Positions 1 through 10,921 of a DNA stretch of 64,000 nt are shown here, piece by piece. The stretch is from Loxodes magnus. Its lineage: Eukaryota; Ciliophora; Karyorelictea; Loxodida; Loxodidae. The translations under genes and the position numbers were made by a program. The first letter of the stretch is position 1; each line of letters begins with the position of its first letter. Where the stretch lies: contig CAMPDV010000004.1 in assembly GCA_946699065.1 (NCBI GenBank), positions 310,001 to 374,000 on the forward strand, in the 5' to 3' direction. A model generated the notes under the pieces. That model was not told the origin of the DNA, made no database searches, and saw only the letters and a program-made list of their open reading frames with translations.

Positions 1-299
1 CTTAAATATTTTAACTTAAAAGGGTTAAAAAGCAAATTATTATTTGCTATATTTTTGCTTAGAGCTATTAAGAGATTGTCTCTTGATATCTATACTACAA
101 CTAAGTAGAGATAACAATGATAGTGGTATTTTAATGGTTTTGCAGAATAATTAAGCTGTATAATGAGTTTAGATCTGCTAAGGATTAGTTTGAATAGATT
201 TTTAAAAGAGCTTAATAAAGTCTTAGAAGCATTTAGAAGGAAATAGATTTAGAGGATTTTATAATTAAACTACAATTAACTAGATAACATTAGTTTTTA
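1..299. other. Intergenic spacer at left edge
   Basis: AT-rich sequence downstream of the stop of the minus-strand membrane-protein gene. I see no convincing reading frame, RNA gene or repeat in it. Confidence 0.5.
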
Positions 300-1755
300 T
301 CAACTGCTAAGAAACCTTAGAATAGCTAAAATCAAGCTGAAAAATACCATTAGTATGTTTCCTAAAAATTTGTTATCTACCTTGATACCCAGAATCTTAA
401 TAGGTCTAACTTTACTATCTATCTTAAGTTTTTTAACTATTACTGAAAGAGTTTTATCGGCCTGCTTGAGATACTTATGGAAATTAAGATCATCATTGAC
501 ATCGTTATTTAGAGAGTGGCGAATATCAAGCTAGAACTTTAGTAATAAATCTCTGTGAAGTAGATTCATATTGTTAACTTGGGCTCCAATTCAAATTTAA
601 TTTAAGATTTGAATCATAAATATGAACACATCAATCATACCTTTTGCCAGTAGCACTGAAACATCAGTTTATAAAATGTTTAGTAAAAGAAGAATGGTAA
701 ATATTAAGAAAATAAAGAATACTGTAATAACTGAAGTAATGTATAAAAACTAGAGATAAGTAAACGATACGCCAAAATCCAAAAAAATAATTCTCATGCT
801 ATATCATGATAAAATCGTTTTTTCATCTAAGATATTAATGTTAGGGATTTTTCCACTTTAACCCTATAATTCTTAGTTATGATCGATCAAACAAGAGAGC
901 ATTTTCATTAGCATTAGTTTCTTTTTGAAGTTTAGTATACCAATATAGTTTAGTTTAAGGACATGATAAAAGAAATAAGAGGAAATTAGTCAGGAGTATA
1001 TAGTAACTATAAACTAAACCGCATTTTTATTCTCAAATAATTCAGCTGTCACATCATTTCTGATGCCTAAGCAAGATCCACATGTTGATAATAGCGCATA
1101 AAGTAAGAATATCAAATCGATATATTTACTGCCTCCTATGTTTTTTTAAGTGTAATATATCATAAATTTGGTGATAGTAAAAGCGTCAAATATATTTTGC
1201 TTATCTAAGTTTTTATTCTTTTACTATTTATCCTTTTCTTGCAATTTGAACTTCATAATCTTATTAAAGTTTTCTTCATTCAGTTTCTTAGTAAATTCCA
1301 AATAGAACAAATTCAGGCGTAACTAGTTTCTTGCTATGGAAGCTCTGATTAATTTTTCTTACTAATCCCTATCAATATTCCAGCAGTTCCAAAGAGGTAG
1401 ATCTTTGGTAAGTTTCTGCTAGGTTAAAGTTTGAGTTTTGTAAATATGAAACCTTTAAGTTGAAAAATATCCAAACCTAAAAGATAAAATTATACTCCTC
1501 AGAAATAAAAAAAAGACTTAAAGCTTGCAGTAACTTTATAAATAGTTACTTTAATTCCCAGTTAGAAACATAAACAACGCCAACGGTGTTCAGAGAAAGT
1601 AAATCATTTGCTCGAGAAAAAAAATTTTAATCCCTCAGCATCCAATATTATGCATTAATGGTAGCCCAAAGCATTTTACAAGTATAAGAGTACTAAGTGG
1701 ACCTATCAATTGAAATAAAGTATAACAAGTCAAAACTATTAAAAATTAACTTCAT
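300..1755 (-). CDS. Multi-pass membrane protein, 479 aa, one 16-nt intron
   Basis: Two exons, 1755-1550 and 1533-300, are joined by removing a 16-nt intron and give 479 codons plus a TGA stop. Without the intron the frame breaks. With it the protein reads smoothly through LPLWNCWNIDRDQQEKLIRA. About six or seven hydrophobic segments follow, including FFIFLIFTILLLL and a C-terminal NILMVFFSLILAILRFL. A cytosolic loop lies before the last segment. This layout (about 7 TM, long last loop, short tail) recalls gustatory-receptor-like proteins of protists, but I see no diagnostic motif, so the family is open. The start ATG overlaps the TGA that ends the upstream small ORF. The true N-terminus may therefore lie in that ORF if a frame change joins them. 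Confidence 0.65.
1534..1549 (-). other. 16-nt spliceosomal intron
   Basis: On the minus strand this reads GTAACTATTTATAAAG, with GT..AG ends. Removing it restores one coding frame across the membrane-protein gene. The length equals that of the second intron in this window (43959-43974). Confidence 0.7.
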
Positions 1756-2144
1756 TGGAATTTAATTCTTTTATAGTCTTCAATGGTATGACTTAATGTC
1801 TACTCTTCTTAAGTTTAAAATTGAATTTGCATATAGTCAGGACACCCTTTTTTAATGCAGTTTTCTTAGTTATCTTCCGAAATAAGAGAGAAGAAGTTTA
1901 GAATGTTTTCTTAGTTCAATGTATTTGAAATTTCAATCTCTATAGTGTTATTCTGCTAAATTTTTTCGTTAGTTTTAACCTACTTTGCTAAATGAAGTTC
2001 TTAGTTAAAATCCTCTTAAGAGAGCTGATTCTTCGACTTATAATCATCCAACCTCAAAGTTTGGAACTTTACCTTTTTAAATTTAGACTCATTAGTAGAA
2101 GTGTTGTGATGAATAATGCTATTTTCGCTTTCAATCTTAGACAT
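1752..2144 (-). CDS. Small acidic ORF, 130 aa, overlapping the next gene start
   Basis: Starts MSKIESENSI and stays open for 130 codons with a coding-like share of Glu, Asp, Asn and Gln. It ends at TGA in the sequence CAATGAAG, so that its stop and the ATG of the downstream membrane-protein frame share ATGA. It has no transmembrane segment and no recognised domain. It may be a separate short gene, or the cytosolic N-terminus of the membrane protein joined by a frame change or by a base missing from the assembly. I searched for a GT..AG intron of suitable length at the junction and found none. Confidence 0.5.
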
Positions 2145-2296
2145 TTGATTTAAAGTATATTATAAATGATATATAATAGCTTTAATAAATAAGCTATCAT
2201 ACTCTTATTAGCTCATTTAAATACCTTTTAAACTATCTATTCTTATTAGTACCTTTGGGTATCTTTTTTAAAGATTAGGGGCATTACTCCTATATA
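2145..2296. promoter_or_regulatory. Shared upstream region of two divergent genes
   Basis: A 152-nt AT-rich gap separates the minus-strand ORF (ATG at 2144) from the plus-strand kinase (ATG at 2297). Both promoters must lie here or overlap the genes. No specific motif can be named. Confidence 0.35.
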
Positions 2297-3274
2297 ATGA
2301 AAGTTCATAACTCAAAGTACTAATGTATTGGAATAATTGGCTAAGGAAGTTACGGAAAGGTATACTTAGCGTAGGATTTATAAGCGTAGAAATTAGTAGC
2401 AATTAAGTAATTCAAGCTTAGAGATAGCTAAACTATTTCCTCATCAACTCTAAGAGAGTTTGCTATATTAAAGGGATTGTAGTCGCATAGTAATATAGTA
2501 CAGTTTATTGACGCATTCTTTGGAAAGAAGCAAATTTATCTAGTGATGGAGTATGTTGAGTTAGATCTACTAGAATACTGGAAAATACTCGTATAAACTA
2601 ATCAACCTAAGCCTATTAAAAGCGTTATGCTTTAAATATTAAAGGGAGTTAATCATATTCATATGAATAGAGTAGTTCACAGAGATTTAAAGACTAACAA
2701 CATCTTAATTAACCCAACAACAGGAGAAGTAAAGATTACTGACTTTGGCTTTTCAAAAAAATATTTATGTCCAGATGATTTACCAATGACAGCTAACGTG
2801 ATAGTTAAATATTATAGAGCTCCTGAACTATTTTGAAGATATTATAGATAAGATAGCAATGAAACTGAAAACTAATGCTACTATAGCCCAGAAATTGATA
2901 TATGATCAGTAGGTTGCATATTCTACGAACTTTATTATAACAATGTCTTGTTTTTCGGTTAAAGCGAGTTAGACGTAATGTGCTCATAAATTCAAATAAT
3001 GGGAATTCCTGATAGCCAAAATATACACTTTTGGAATGCTTTTAATAAATCAGGATAAAAGTAGTGATTCATTGAAACTATAACCAAGAGAGGATTTACT
3101 AATCTCAAAACTCTCTGTTAGGGAATGGAATCTGATGCCTTTGATATACTAAACAAAATGTTAAGCTTCGACCCAATTTAAAGAATCTCAGCAAAGCAAG
3201 CATTGCAACATCCATATTTAACCAAAAATGTTACTAAAAAGATAAGCAGGATATCATACGAAGCAGCTAAATGA
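2297..3274 (+). CDS. CMGC-family (CDK-like) protein kinase, 325 aa
   Basis: A complete serine/threonine kinase. It has a glycine loop IGQGSYGKVYLA, VAIKQF with the ATP-binding lysine, VHRDLKTNN catalytic loop, DFGFS, and YYRAPELF followed by IDIWSVGCIFYELYY, the CMGC signature. Reading it requires TAA/TAG as Gln (LQILKGV) and TGA as Trp (DIWSVGC, KQWFIE). The activation segment carries a short insert between the APE motif and the Asp-Ile-Trp motif. It is shorter than most CDK-like kinases and has little beyond the kinase core. The stop is the first TGA after KRISYEAAK-type C-terminal residues, and two further in-frame TGAs lie within 16 nt. The partner cyclin or pathway cannot be told from sequence. 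Confidence 0.9.
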
Positions 3275-4523
3275 AGGTGATTTAATTGATTACAGTCTAA
3301 ACAACGACACATAAAATACAAGCTATCTATATAGTTATTTACCCTTATCTATCTATTTATAAATGAAGCCAATAGCGTTTACTTATAATTACTTCCTAAC
3401 TTTTCTCTACCTAATATTATTGAGATTTATAACCTTTTATTAGAAGTAGAGTAAAGAAGACTCTTAATTCTGTTTCCATATTTTTTATAATAAAAAGCAA
3501 TACCTAAGAACATATAAATTAAGGGATAGTGCTGATATAATAGCAAAATTAAGAGAATAATAGTGACATAGACAATAGAAGTGAAAGCATTTGATTGCTA
3601 TTATAGATATATATTACATTCTATCAATCGTAATATTAATTAGCTATATTATGCTAGATATCAGATACTAAACTTAACTCATGTATCATTATTGATTAAA
3701 CCAGAAATTCTCATTATTAGTTAAAAGATCTTTTTCAAGGAAGTATGAATAAAGGAGAGAAATTTAAGTAATAATATAATTATAGTGCTTTATGAAATAT
3801 CGTGGGCATTCTATAGTAAAAGTTAACTTTCTTTTACACACTTCATATATTTATAAAATTAAAGACTTTTTTAATTCCATAATTAGTAGATTAAGTATTC
3901 TGCTTACATAAATTAACTAGCACTAAACTAGTTTATTACTTTTTGAGCTTTTATATAAATACTAAAATGAAGCTTTTAGAAGATGTATATTAATAGACTG
4001 ATTAATTAATTAACATATGCTATTTATTAGCTTTGTAATTAACTTAATTATATTCCTAATAACAAAGGATAATATTTATTTTTAGTCTCTTTTAAAACTA
4101 TTTGACTTAGTAAATTCTAAACTTTAACTCTCTTTATCTTATATTAAAGCTAGAATAGTTAATACACCTTCCTTTATTTTAGTCTTATACATCACTCTTT
4201 AAAGCTATCGTTTACTTTTTAAAAGCCTTAATATCTACCCTGCCTTAAGCTAATTACCTATTCAGTTCTTGAATAACTAGCTTTATTGTACTAAAAGCTG
4301 TTTATTAAAGCAAATATTTTAACTCTTTAGATTCTTACATTATAAATACTATTGGCTAGTTATTAAGTAGATTTATAATGGAACTAATAATCTAAATTAT
4401 ACTAAAGATCTAGGCAACTTTCTTCAATAGTTCATTCTCATCTAAAATGCCTCTTTCAACCAAACCCTTCAAAATAGGCTAAACCATAAATTAATTTTCA
4501 CGTCTCTACATTAAAAAATGGAA
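3275..4523. other. Long AT-rich intergenic stretch
   Basis: It lies between convergent genes, the kinase (+) and the AGTRAP-like gene (-). One short open frame at 3363-3566 is listed separately. Otherwise no family motif or charged-residue bias marks a gene. Confidence 0.4.
3363..3566 (+). CDS. Possible small ORF, 67 aa
   Basis: ATG to TGA, starting MKPIAFTYNYFLTFLYLILL (a hydrophobic segment) and ending with the charged stretch RDSADIIAKLREQQ. It has a sensible shape for a small membrane-anchored protein, but open frames are easy to find by chance under this code and I recognise no family. Confidence 0.22.
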
Positions 4524-5333
4524 TCATCCTTATTTAATTATCTAGTACATAAACTTATTACTATAATAGTGCTTCATCTTTAAGTTGATTCTCTAATTTA
4601 TACAGAGAAAGAAACAACGAAGTTTACATTCAAGTAGGAGATTAATAGAAAGATAGGAAAAATAAGCAATTTATTAATGGAATTTAGCATATTGATTTGA
4701 ACGATTACTTGGATCATTTTGGTTTGAAGAACTTTTCTAGTCTCTATAAAACATATTTTGCTATCTGTTATCATAAAAACCTTGACTGTTATTACTTCCT
4801 TAAGGAACTATACCGCTATTACTACCTTTTCCTATACTCGAAAACTATTTATTAGGTGCCATATTTTGCTCTCCGTTTGTAGGACTTGGAGAAAGTCTAA
4901 TCACCTTCCATAGTAGAATACAAATAGGGAACTTTAATAAGAGAATCAAGAGACTAAGAATTTTCCCGAAGTAGTGAATTCCCTAGAGTTCTTCCTCACT
5001 TAAAACACCCTTTTCACCATTCCTTTTAGACCAAACCACCTCAAAAAAGACAATCCATATTATATCTGCTAAAATAAAAAAGACTGAAATTCCAAAGAGG
5101 AACTTAGCAAGCAAAGAAAAAGCAAGTACTTGTTTTCTACTATGCCAAAGAAGATAAAAACCAAGCAAGCTATAAGCAAAATTATAATCTGTTCGAACAA
5201 GACAATTGAAAGCAGAAAGAATCTGTATAAAAGCCTACTGAAAGGAAATAAAAGCATCACTCTGCTTTTTGATATTAAACCACTTCTTGCATTATTAAAT
5301 TTTAGTATTAAATCAGTTTTCATAATATTTCAT
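4524..5333 (-). CDS. AGTRAP-like multi-pass membrane protein, 269 aa
   Basis: A single frame starting MKYYENWFNTKIQQ. Hydrophobic segments follow: FAYSLLGFYLLWHS, LLAKFLFGISVFFILADIIW and ILSLLILLLKFPICILLW. The tail is soluble and rich in Asn, Ser, Gln and Pro. The order of segments and the motif spacing (NF-type helix, FLG/LDIV-like helix, LLLKP-like last helix) resemble the type-1 angiotensin-receptor-associated protein family of small Golgi/vesicle membrane proteins. That assignment is by eye. An alternative ATG at 5323 opens another frame with a hydrophobic product, but the chosen frame keeps all helices intact. The stop at 4524 is the first in-frame TGA; the last 30 residues before it are less protein-like. 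Only 26 nt separate its ATG from the stop of the upstream same-strand gene. Confidence 0.65.
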
Positions 5334-5359
5334 ATATTAATATTTAATTCGTGTTTAGC

Positions 5360-6526
5360 TCAGTAAAAAAACATATAATAAGGCTTCCACAGTCTATTAG
5401 AAGTTATTTAGAGCTCAGGGAGATTTGAATTTCTAAAGCTCTGCTTTCCTTACTTTTTCTACTTTGTTTGGGTTATTGATAGCAGTCCTTCAGTGTCTAT
5501 GACATCATTACTAAGTTTGGATGGAAAAAGAGTTAAAGCTATATTTTATCTTAGCTAGATTTTCTCTTTCTAGCTTTTAAGTTTTACTTCCTAATTCTTG
5601 ATCTCTCCATCCCACATAAAAGTAAAGACATGCTTTTTCTCCTACATCACTAGTATATTATTTTTAAAAGATTGGGTAGTTGGCTTTTGCCAGTTTTATG
5701 AAGTCTGCTTTATAAAGTCAATGATCTTATCAATATTATTCTAGGATGTTGGAATAGAACTTAACTAGTATACTATCCTGTAAATAAAGTAATGAAGGAT
5801 GTCTTATTTGTTAAGTGTAAGCAAGTTTTTGCAGTTTAACGAATAGCACCCAGTTTCACTGTCAAATCTTACATACTAATATAGAAAATTTACTTTTAGC
5901 AGTTCAAACCTCAAATTATTATCAAGTAAAGCCTATTTCTTCATAAAATCTTCCCCTACTTCTGAACTCTGGTCATAAAGATTGTCTATTTCAAAGATTT
6001 TATCATTATACATTGCTATCTAATGAGGATTAATCAAATATTCTCATATTGGTATGTTTCTGATGAAGTTAAAAGTTACTTTTTGGTACTACTGGTGTAA
6101 GATTTAAACTGGTCAGATAAATCTCAGTGATTTATTAAATAATCAAACTTCCTAAGATTAGATAAGTTTGGTGCATTACTAATTGTATGCATCTATAAGT
6201 TCAAGTACGTATTTTCCTTTAAAACATTTTACAACTTTTAGTCTTAAATTACCTCTACTTTCGCATTTCAATTTCAGTCCTATATTTTAGTGATAAATTC
6301 TTTGGTTCATGTATCTTTTAGAGAAATAAGTCCAACACTTGCATTTTTCTGAGATATTTTTTTCAATGCTAGTTTAAGCATTTTATACTAAATTAATTAG
6401 CTGTACCTTTAGTAAATTACTATCTATTAAGATATCATTAACATTCTAAGCTTATTTCAATTCTTTATATTTGCTTCATTAAAGCTCTTTATATAGGTTT
6501 GTCTATTTTTGCTTTATAAAAGGCAT
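5360..6526 (-). CDS. Unknown soluble protein, 388 aa
   Basis: One uninterrupted frame, MPFIKQKQTNLYKELQ to a TGA after KPYYMFFY. It has normal protein composition with many charged residues, a Cys pair KCKC near residue 64, and the conserved-looking stretch IPIWEYLINPHQIAMYND. There is no signal peptide or membrane segment. Tryptophan is written TGA in several places in the first half, but the last three Trp (NWQKP, MWDGE, RLWKP) are all TGG. This fits the avoidance of TGA near gene ends seen elsewhere. It sits in a close same-strand run with the AGTRAP-like gene downstream and the decarboxylase upstream. I do not recognise the family. Confidence 0.65.
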
Positions 6527-6568
6527 TAAAATATATAGTTGATATGAGTAGTTTTGAAAATATTTAAT

Positions 6569-6597
6569 GAACCCTAATAAACTTCATATTAGGGTTC
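6569..6597. repeat. Perfect 11-bp inverted repeat with CCCTAA/TTAGGG arms
   Basis: GAACCCTAATA at 6569-6579 and its exact complement TATTAGGGTTC at 6587-6597 flank a 7-nt loop. It lies between the stop of the decarboxylase and the start of the downstream gene. In RNA it would form a strong hairpin. The arms contain the telomere-like hexamer CCCTAA, but there is no tandem array. Confidence 0.7.
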
Positions 6598-6638
6598 TCG
6601 AATATCCCCCCAATTTGATCTCCTTTTTTTTGTGAGAT

Positions 6639-8136
6639 TCATTATAAATTTTTAGTAGAAGCAGTTATAGTATTTAATAATGAAATGCTGATCTAGAAAT
6701 ATTTAAAGCTGAAATTTAGATATTTAAATAAGTTAGACTAGAGACTATATTATTTCCCATGCTTTATTTATATGTCTCTCCTCACAAAACTCACTACAGA
6801 TTGTTAATCTTATCACATTTTTTCCTTATACTTTGGTTGGAGTTATGAAAATATCTTTTCTTTAGTTTAGTTTTTCTATCAAAGCTATGTTCTTTTCTTC
6901 TCCTTCTTCTTTCACTCTGAACGTTACTAGTCCAAATTCTTGTTCAGTGAATAATTCGAATCTTTAGTCTGCTAATACTTTTTCCTTAAATAGCTTGGCT
7001 AAGTTTATTTGATTTCGTATATTCGCTTATAAACCTTCTAGTCCATATGTTTAAATAACAGACCAAACTTTAAAAGATCTAAAGTTCCTACCAAGTGTTA
7101 CTTACCAATCTTTTAAATCAGTTACATCTTTAAACTAATGCTGTAGATATTCTGGAGTCAAAGTTAATGCTTTCATTACAGGAAACCTGTCTTTTACAAA
7201 CAAGAAGGAAGCTCCTTAGCTCATTAGGAGCATTTTATGACCATTGAAATTAAAGGAATCGATGTTTGAGATAATTTCAGGAGTAAAGTATTTGGCTCTA
7301 AACTCCTCTAAAATCAAGCAAGATCCAGAATAAGCTGCATCAATATGGAACCACAAGTCAAATTATTTACTTAGTTTGCCAATTTCAATTAAATCATCTA
7401 CTCCAGTTGTATTTGTTGTTCCTAAGGTTCCGCAAACAAAAAAGGGTTTAAGATTCTATTTTAAATCTTCTTAGATTTGCTATAATAGGATTTCAGTGTC
7501 CATTTGAATGTTGTTATCCTTCCATTTGGTTGGAATTACCCTCATATGTGGTATTCTTAGGATTAATTTAATGTTCTTTTTGACACTTGAATGAGTTTAG
7601 TCAGAAATATAAGACACTAAGTTATTTTTATTTTCTTCAGTTATATATTTTTCTCTTGCTGCTATTAGAGCTACTAAACTCGCTTCTGAAGCTGTGCTAT
7701 GTATTATTCCACCTCCTCTTTTGCTTATATGCTTGAATTCTTCAGGCAAACCTATCATATCAGATACCCAATCACAAACTGATAGTTCTAGCTCTGTATG
7801 CAAAGGTGAAGCCTACCACATAAAACCTGGACAATTCCATGCTACCGGAAACATTTCACTTAAAACAGCTGGAAAACAAGACTGAGAAGGAAAGAATCCA
7901 AAAAACATAGGATGCTATCAATGAGTTAAGCCTGGTATAAATTAATCCATTTGATTCATAGTTTCTTCAAATGTAGATCTATTTTTCGGAAACTCTTAAG
8001 GAAGAATTTTTTTCATGAAACCTGGTTCTACAGAAGATTTAACAGGAAGAGATTCTAAGTTCTTATAGTAGTCAACTATTTTATCAACCATTCGATAACC
8101 AGCTTATCTATATCTTTCTAAATCTGACTACTACAT
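6639..8136 (-). CDS. Aromatic-L-amino-acid (DOPA/tyrosine/tryptophan-type) decarboxylase
   Basis: A group II PLP-dependent decarboxylase that removes CO2 from aromatic amino acids to give amines. Visible marks are THWQHPMFFGFFP near the N-terminus (its Trp is TGA), GGGIIHSTASEASLVA, LWFHIDAAYSGS (cofactor His/Asp/Ala), the PLP-lysine motif SFNFNGHKMLL, and RLTICSEF near the end. About 467 residues to TRP-rich KAWEIIQSLV matches the family length. The end is unclear: after that point no in-frame TGA occurs before the next gene. Removing a 37-nt GT..AG intron (6709-6745) leads to a TGA at 6639-6641 and 486 residues. Alternatively TAA at 6733-6735 acts as the stop. Nine Trp are present and only the first is TGA. 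Confidence 0.9.
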
Positions 8137-8292
8137 AATGTTTAATTTATAATTATATTTAATTTACTTTCCAAATTACAAATATCAATATTATAAACAT
8201 GTCATGCGTTTAATAATAGTTTAAACTTTTATTTATTAAGGATATAAATTATCTTTCAGGGTTTTTGAATGGAACACTTTTAGTTACTATTA

Positions 8293-9075
8293 TCAAGAAA
8301 AATTTAAATTAATTTGCTTTCTTTTGTCTTTCAACCAGTTCCGAATGTCTTTTTTTATACGAGATAAGACTCCTCTATCATTTATTATGTGGATCTTTAT
8401 TATCCCTTTTTTTCAGATTCTATTGCTTTTTTAATAAATTTTATTATCTTCTTCAGTTTCTTTAATTTTCTTGCCTTTTAAGTATTTTGAATCCAAAGCA
8501 GTGACTTATTATATGTTGGGAAGAATTACAATAATAACACTTATTTGTCTACTATTCTTTATCCCTTTCGGAAGAATAAATATCTCAAGTGTTTTCAATT
8601 TTTTATTATTTAAGTTCTATAAACTTCTGACTTATCAGTTACTTGATTAGTCACAATATGAATCTAAGTTACTTAAATAATCATTTAAATTTTCTATATA
8701 TAGTTAGATAAATATTTAAAATAGCTTTTGTTCTGTTAATCTTCAATTTGAACAATTTTTTTCTTAAAATTTGTCGTTTCTAAATTTGGGCATTAAATAT
8801 GGGGTCATAAATTCTCATATTCTCTCTGAAAGATTGTAGATAAATTAATTGTACTTGCAGATAATTTTCTTCATCTGTCACATTATTTATATATGAATCT
8901 ATTTTTCTATTCTATTCTTGTTGAACATTTTAGATTCTTTAATCGCTAATCTTGATGCTAGACATAAATTTTCAGTGACTTTGTCCTTTTATTTCTAGTC
9001 TGATTTATCTTAGCTTTTCTTGCTGTTTTTTATGTGCTTTGTTAATTTCAATTTCCTCGAGTTTCTTTTGAACAT
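8293..9075 (-). CDS. Weak ORF, 260 aa, basic; alternative frame holds a zinc knuckle
   Basis: ATG to TGA, starting MFKRNSRKLKLTKH, with a plausible charged C-terminal half (KETEEDNKIYQKSNRIWKK). Another minus-strand frame over the same DNA encodes a perfect CX2CX4HX4C zinc knuckle (CYYCNSSQHIISHC) after a Lys/Gln-rich helix. Composition does not settle which frame is used where. No family is assigned. The gap to the upstream same-strand decarboxylase ATG is 156 nt. Confidence 0.35.
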
Positions 9076-9283
9076 TTTTAACTTATTACTTAAGTCTCGG
9101 ATTTAAAGAAAAAGAACTTTGCTATAAACTGCAGTGAAGATATAATAAATGATTAGTTAAAAAGGAAATTGGCAGCAAATTTGAAGTGCAAGAGTTATAA
9201 CTTCAACTTAAGTTGAGAGACTCAACTATTTTACCTTATTTTAGAAATTAATTATCTATAAAAAGTAAAACAATGAAGATCCT

Positions 9284-9713
9284 ATGGATATTGACAAGGA
9301 CTAAAATCTTAATTACATTTATAAGTTGAATAATATATTAAAGTGCTTATCTGCAGAAGGAAATGACATTTAGTAAGGTAATGCTAACAGCTTAAGATTA
9401 AGTAATAAAATAAGTTTAATTTCTTTGAAGAAAACTAAATCAATTTACTGTAACCGAGAAGGATTTATTTATAGAAGAAGGTTCGATCAAGAAATAGAAT
9501 TGCATTAATAAATAGCAGGATCAAACAATAGAACGGTGAGGAAAATATTAAAAAAGAGCTACAGGAAGTATAGAAATAAAAGAGGAAGAAGAAATCTAAC
9601 CTTCAGAACAAGATGAAAATTGAAATGAAGAAAGAGAAGAAAAAGAAAAACAATAAATCTATGAGCAGCTTCGCAGGAAACAGCAGAGATTTTATAAGAA
9701 AAAATATAATTGA
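9284..9713 (+). CDS. Weak small gene, about 140 aa, probably with one short intron
   Basis: Starts MDIDKDQNLNYIYKLNN. A short GT..AG segment beginning at 9379, with a CTAAC branch-like motif (13 or 19 nt), would move the frame into KQVQFLWRKLNQFTVTEKD. It would then pass through an acidic and Gln-rich stretch to a basic end QRFYKKKYN and a TGA. The purine-rich middle reads as Lys/Glu/Arg in all three frames, so the structure is uncertain. No recognised domain. Confidence 0.35.
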
Positions 9714-10012
9714 ACTTGAAGTGGTTAATCCAATAATGGTAGTTTAATAATTAATAATTTATTATTATTAATTTATCTATACATTAACTTCAGATAAATA
9801 ATAATATTTAACAGATTGCTTATATATTAGACCTAAATAGCAAAATTTAAAGTTTATAGTCAAGAAAACTGATAGTCAGGCAATTATTAATTTTATATAG
9901 TCTGATAAAATAAAAAAGTAGAGTAATATTGGCTTTAATGCTATTGGTTTAACGGTTTTACTTATAGTAATTCTAATTAAGCAAATATATGTGGTATAGT
10001 ACTAAAGCAAGG

Positions 10013-10849
10013 ATGGAAAGAATTAAAGAATTGCAACTAATTCCTTATTTTCTTGATTAATATTACCAATTAATTTTTCTTATTGTAGCAATCGCATTCT
10101 CTGCTCCTTGAATCTTAAGTCTAAAATGAAAAGCCGTATAAATTAAAATTTGTATATATGAAAACTATGATACCAAGGAGTTATGTTTCATTATATATTA
10201 AGAAGTTCTACTTTTAGCTAATAATATAAGGTTCATTTCAAAAGACGAAAATAATTATACCTACATAGAACTTAATTAAAGCAACGTTTATCATTCATAT
10301 AAAAGGGATAAAAGTGGATGTTGCTAACTAGCATTGAAGGGTAATAAATAGATGATACCTAAAAGTGATATCTAAGCATAATGAAAATGCTAAGATCTAA
10401 GGCAAAATTAAAAAGTTCTTCATGTATTTAAATATACTTTAAAAAGGTAAAATAATGATCTATATAAAGCAAATATTAAAATTCAATTAAGATATCTTTC
10501 AAGGTATTAAATCTTAGTTTTAAGGTTATAATTCATAATGAGTCACTTGAGATTAAATAAATAAAGAGGATGAATCTTCAATGTTTGCATTTAATAAAAA
10601 GATAAAGAAGAGATCATAACTAAGATACTACTGATGCTTGATTAACTCTAATTAAAGAGGCAAAAGATGAGAGAAAGTAGAATAAAGAATGATAAAGAAG
10701 TTATAATAAAAATAAATTATTTCCCTATGAAAAATATTGCTATAAGAAAAGCATTTTATTATTCTACTTTTAAGCATAAATTTATATAAAGAAAACTAAT
10801 TAACTAAACACTTCATTTACATGAGTGGATATGAGTAACTGGATAATGA
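10013..10849 (+). CDS. Weak ORF, 278 aa, N-terminal membrane anchor
   Basis: Starts MERIKELQLIPYFLDQYYQ, then a single hydrophobic helix LIFLIVAIAFSAPWILSL, then a soluble part rich in Lys, Asn, Asp and Tyr (ENYDTKELCFIIYQEVLLL). This looks like a type II membrane protein. The last few hundred bases read acceptably in more than one frame. The stop may be TGA at 10832 or 10847. No family recognised. Confidence 0.35.
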
Positions 10850-10921
10850 ATGAATTATAATAAAAGCATTTTAAATAGCAAATAATGAAATAAGTGTCTC
10901 CATGTTATCTTAGCTTCTCTT

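Noticed and set aside
5188-5216. 29-nt GT..AG intron in the AGTRAP-like gene
   Set aside because: It became unnecessary once the start at 5333 gave an uninterrupted frame.
5069-5323. Minus-strand frame starting at 5323, hydrophobic
   Set aside because: The neighbouring frame from the ATG at 5333 keeps all membrane helices and the soluble tail in one reading and needs no intron.
7597-7803. Decarboxylase fragment taken as a pseudogene remnant
   Set aside because: With TAA/TAG as Gln and TGA as Trp the decarboxylase is complete and all key motifs are intact.
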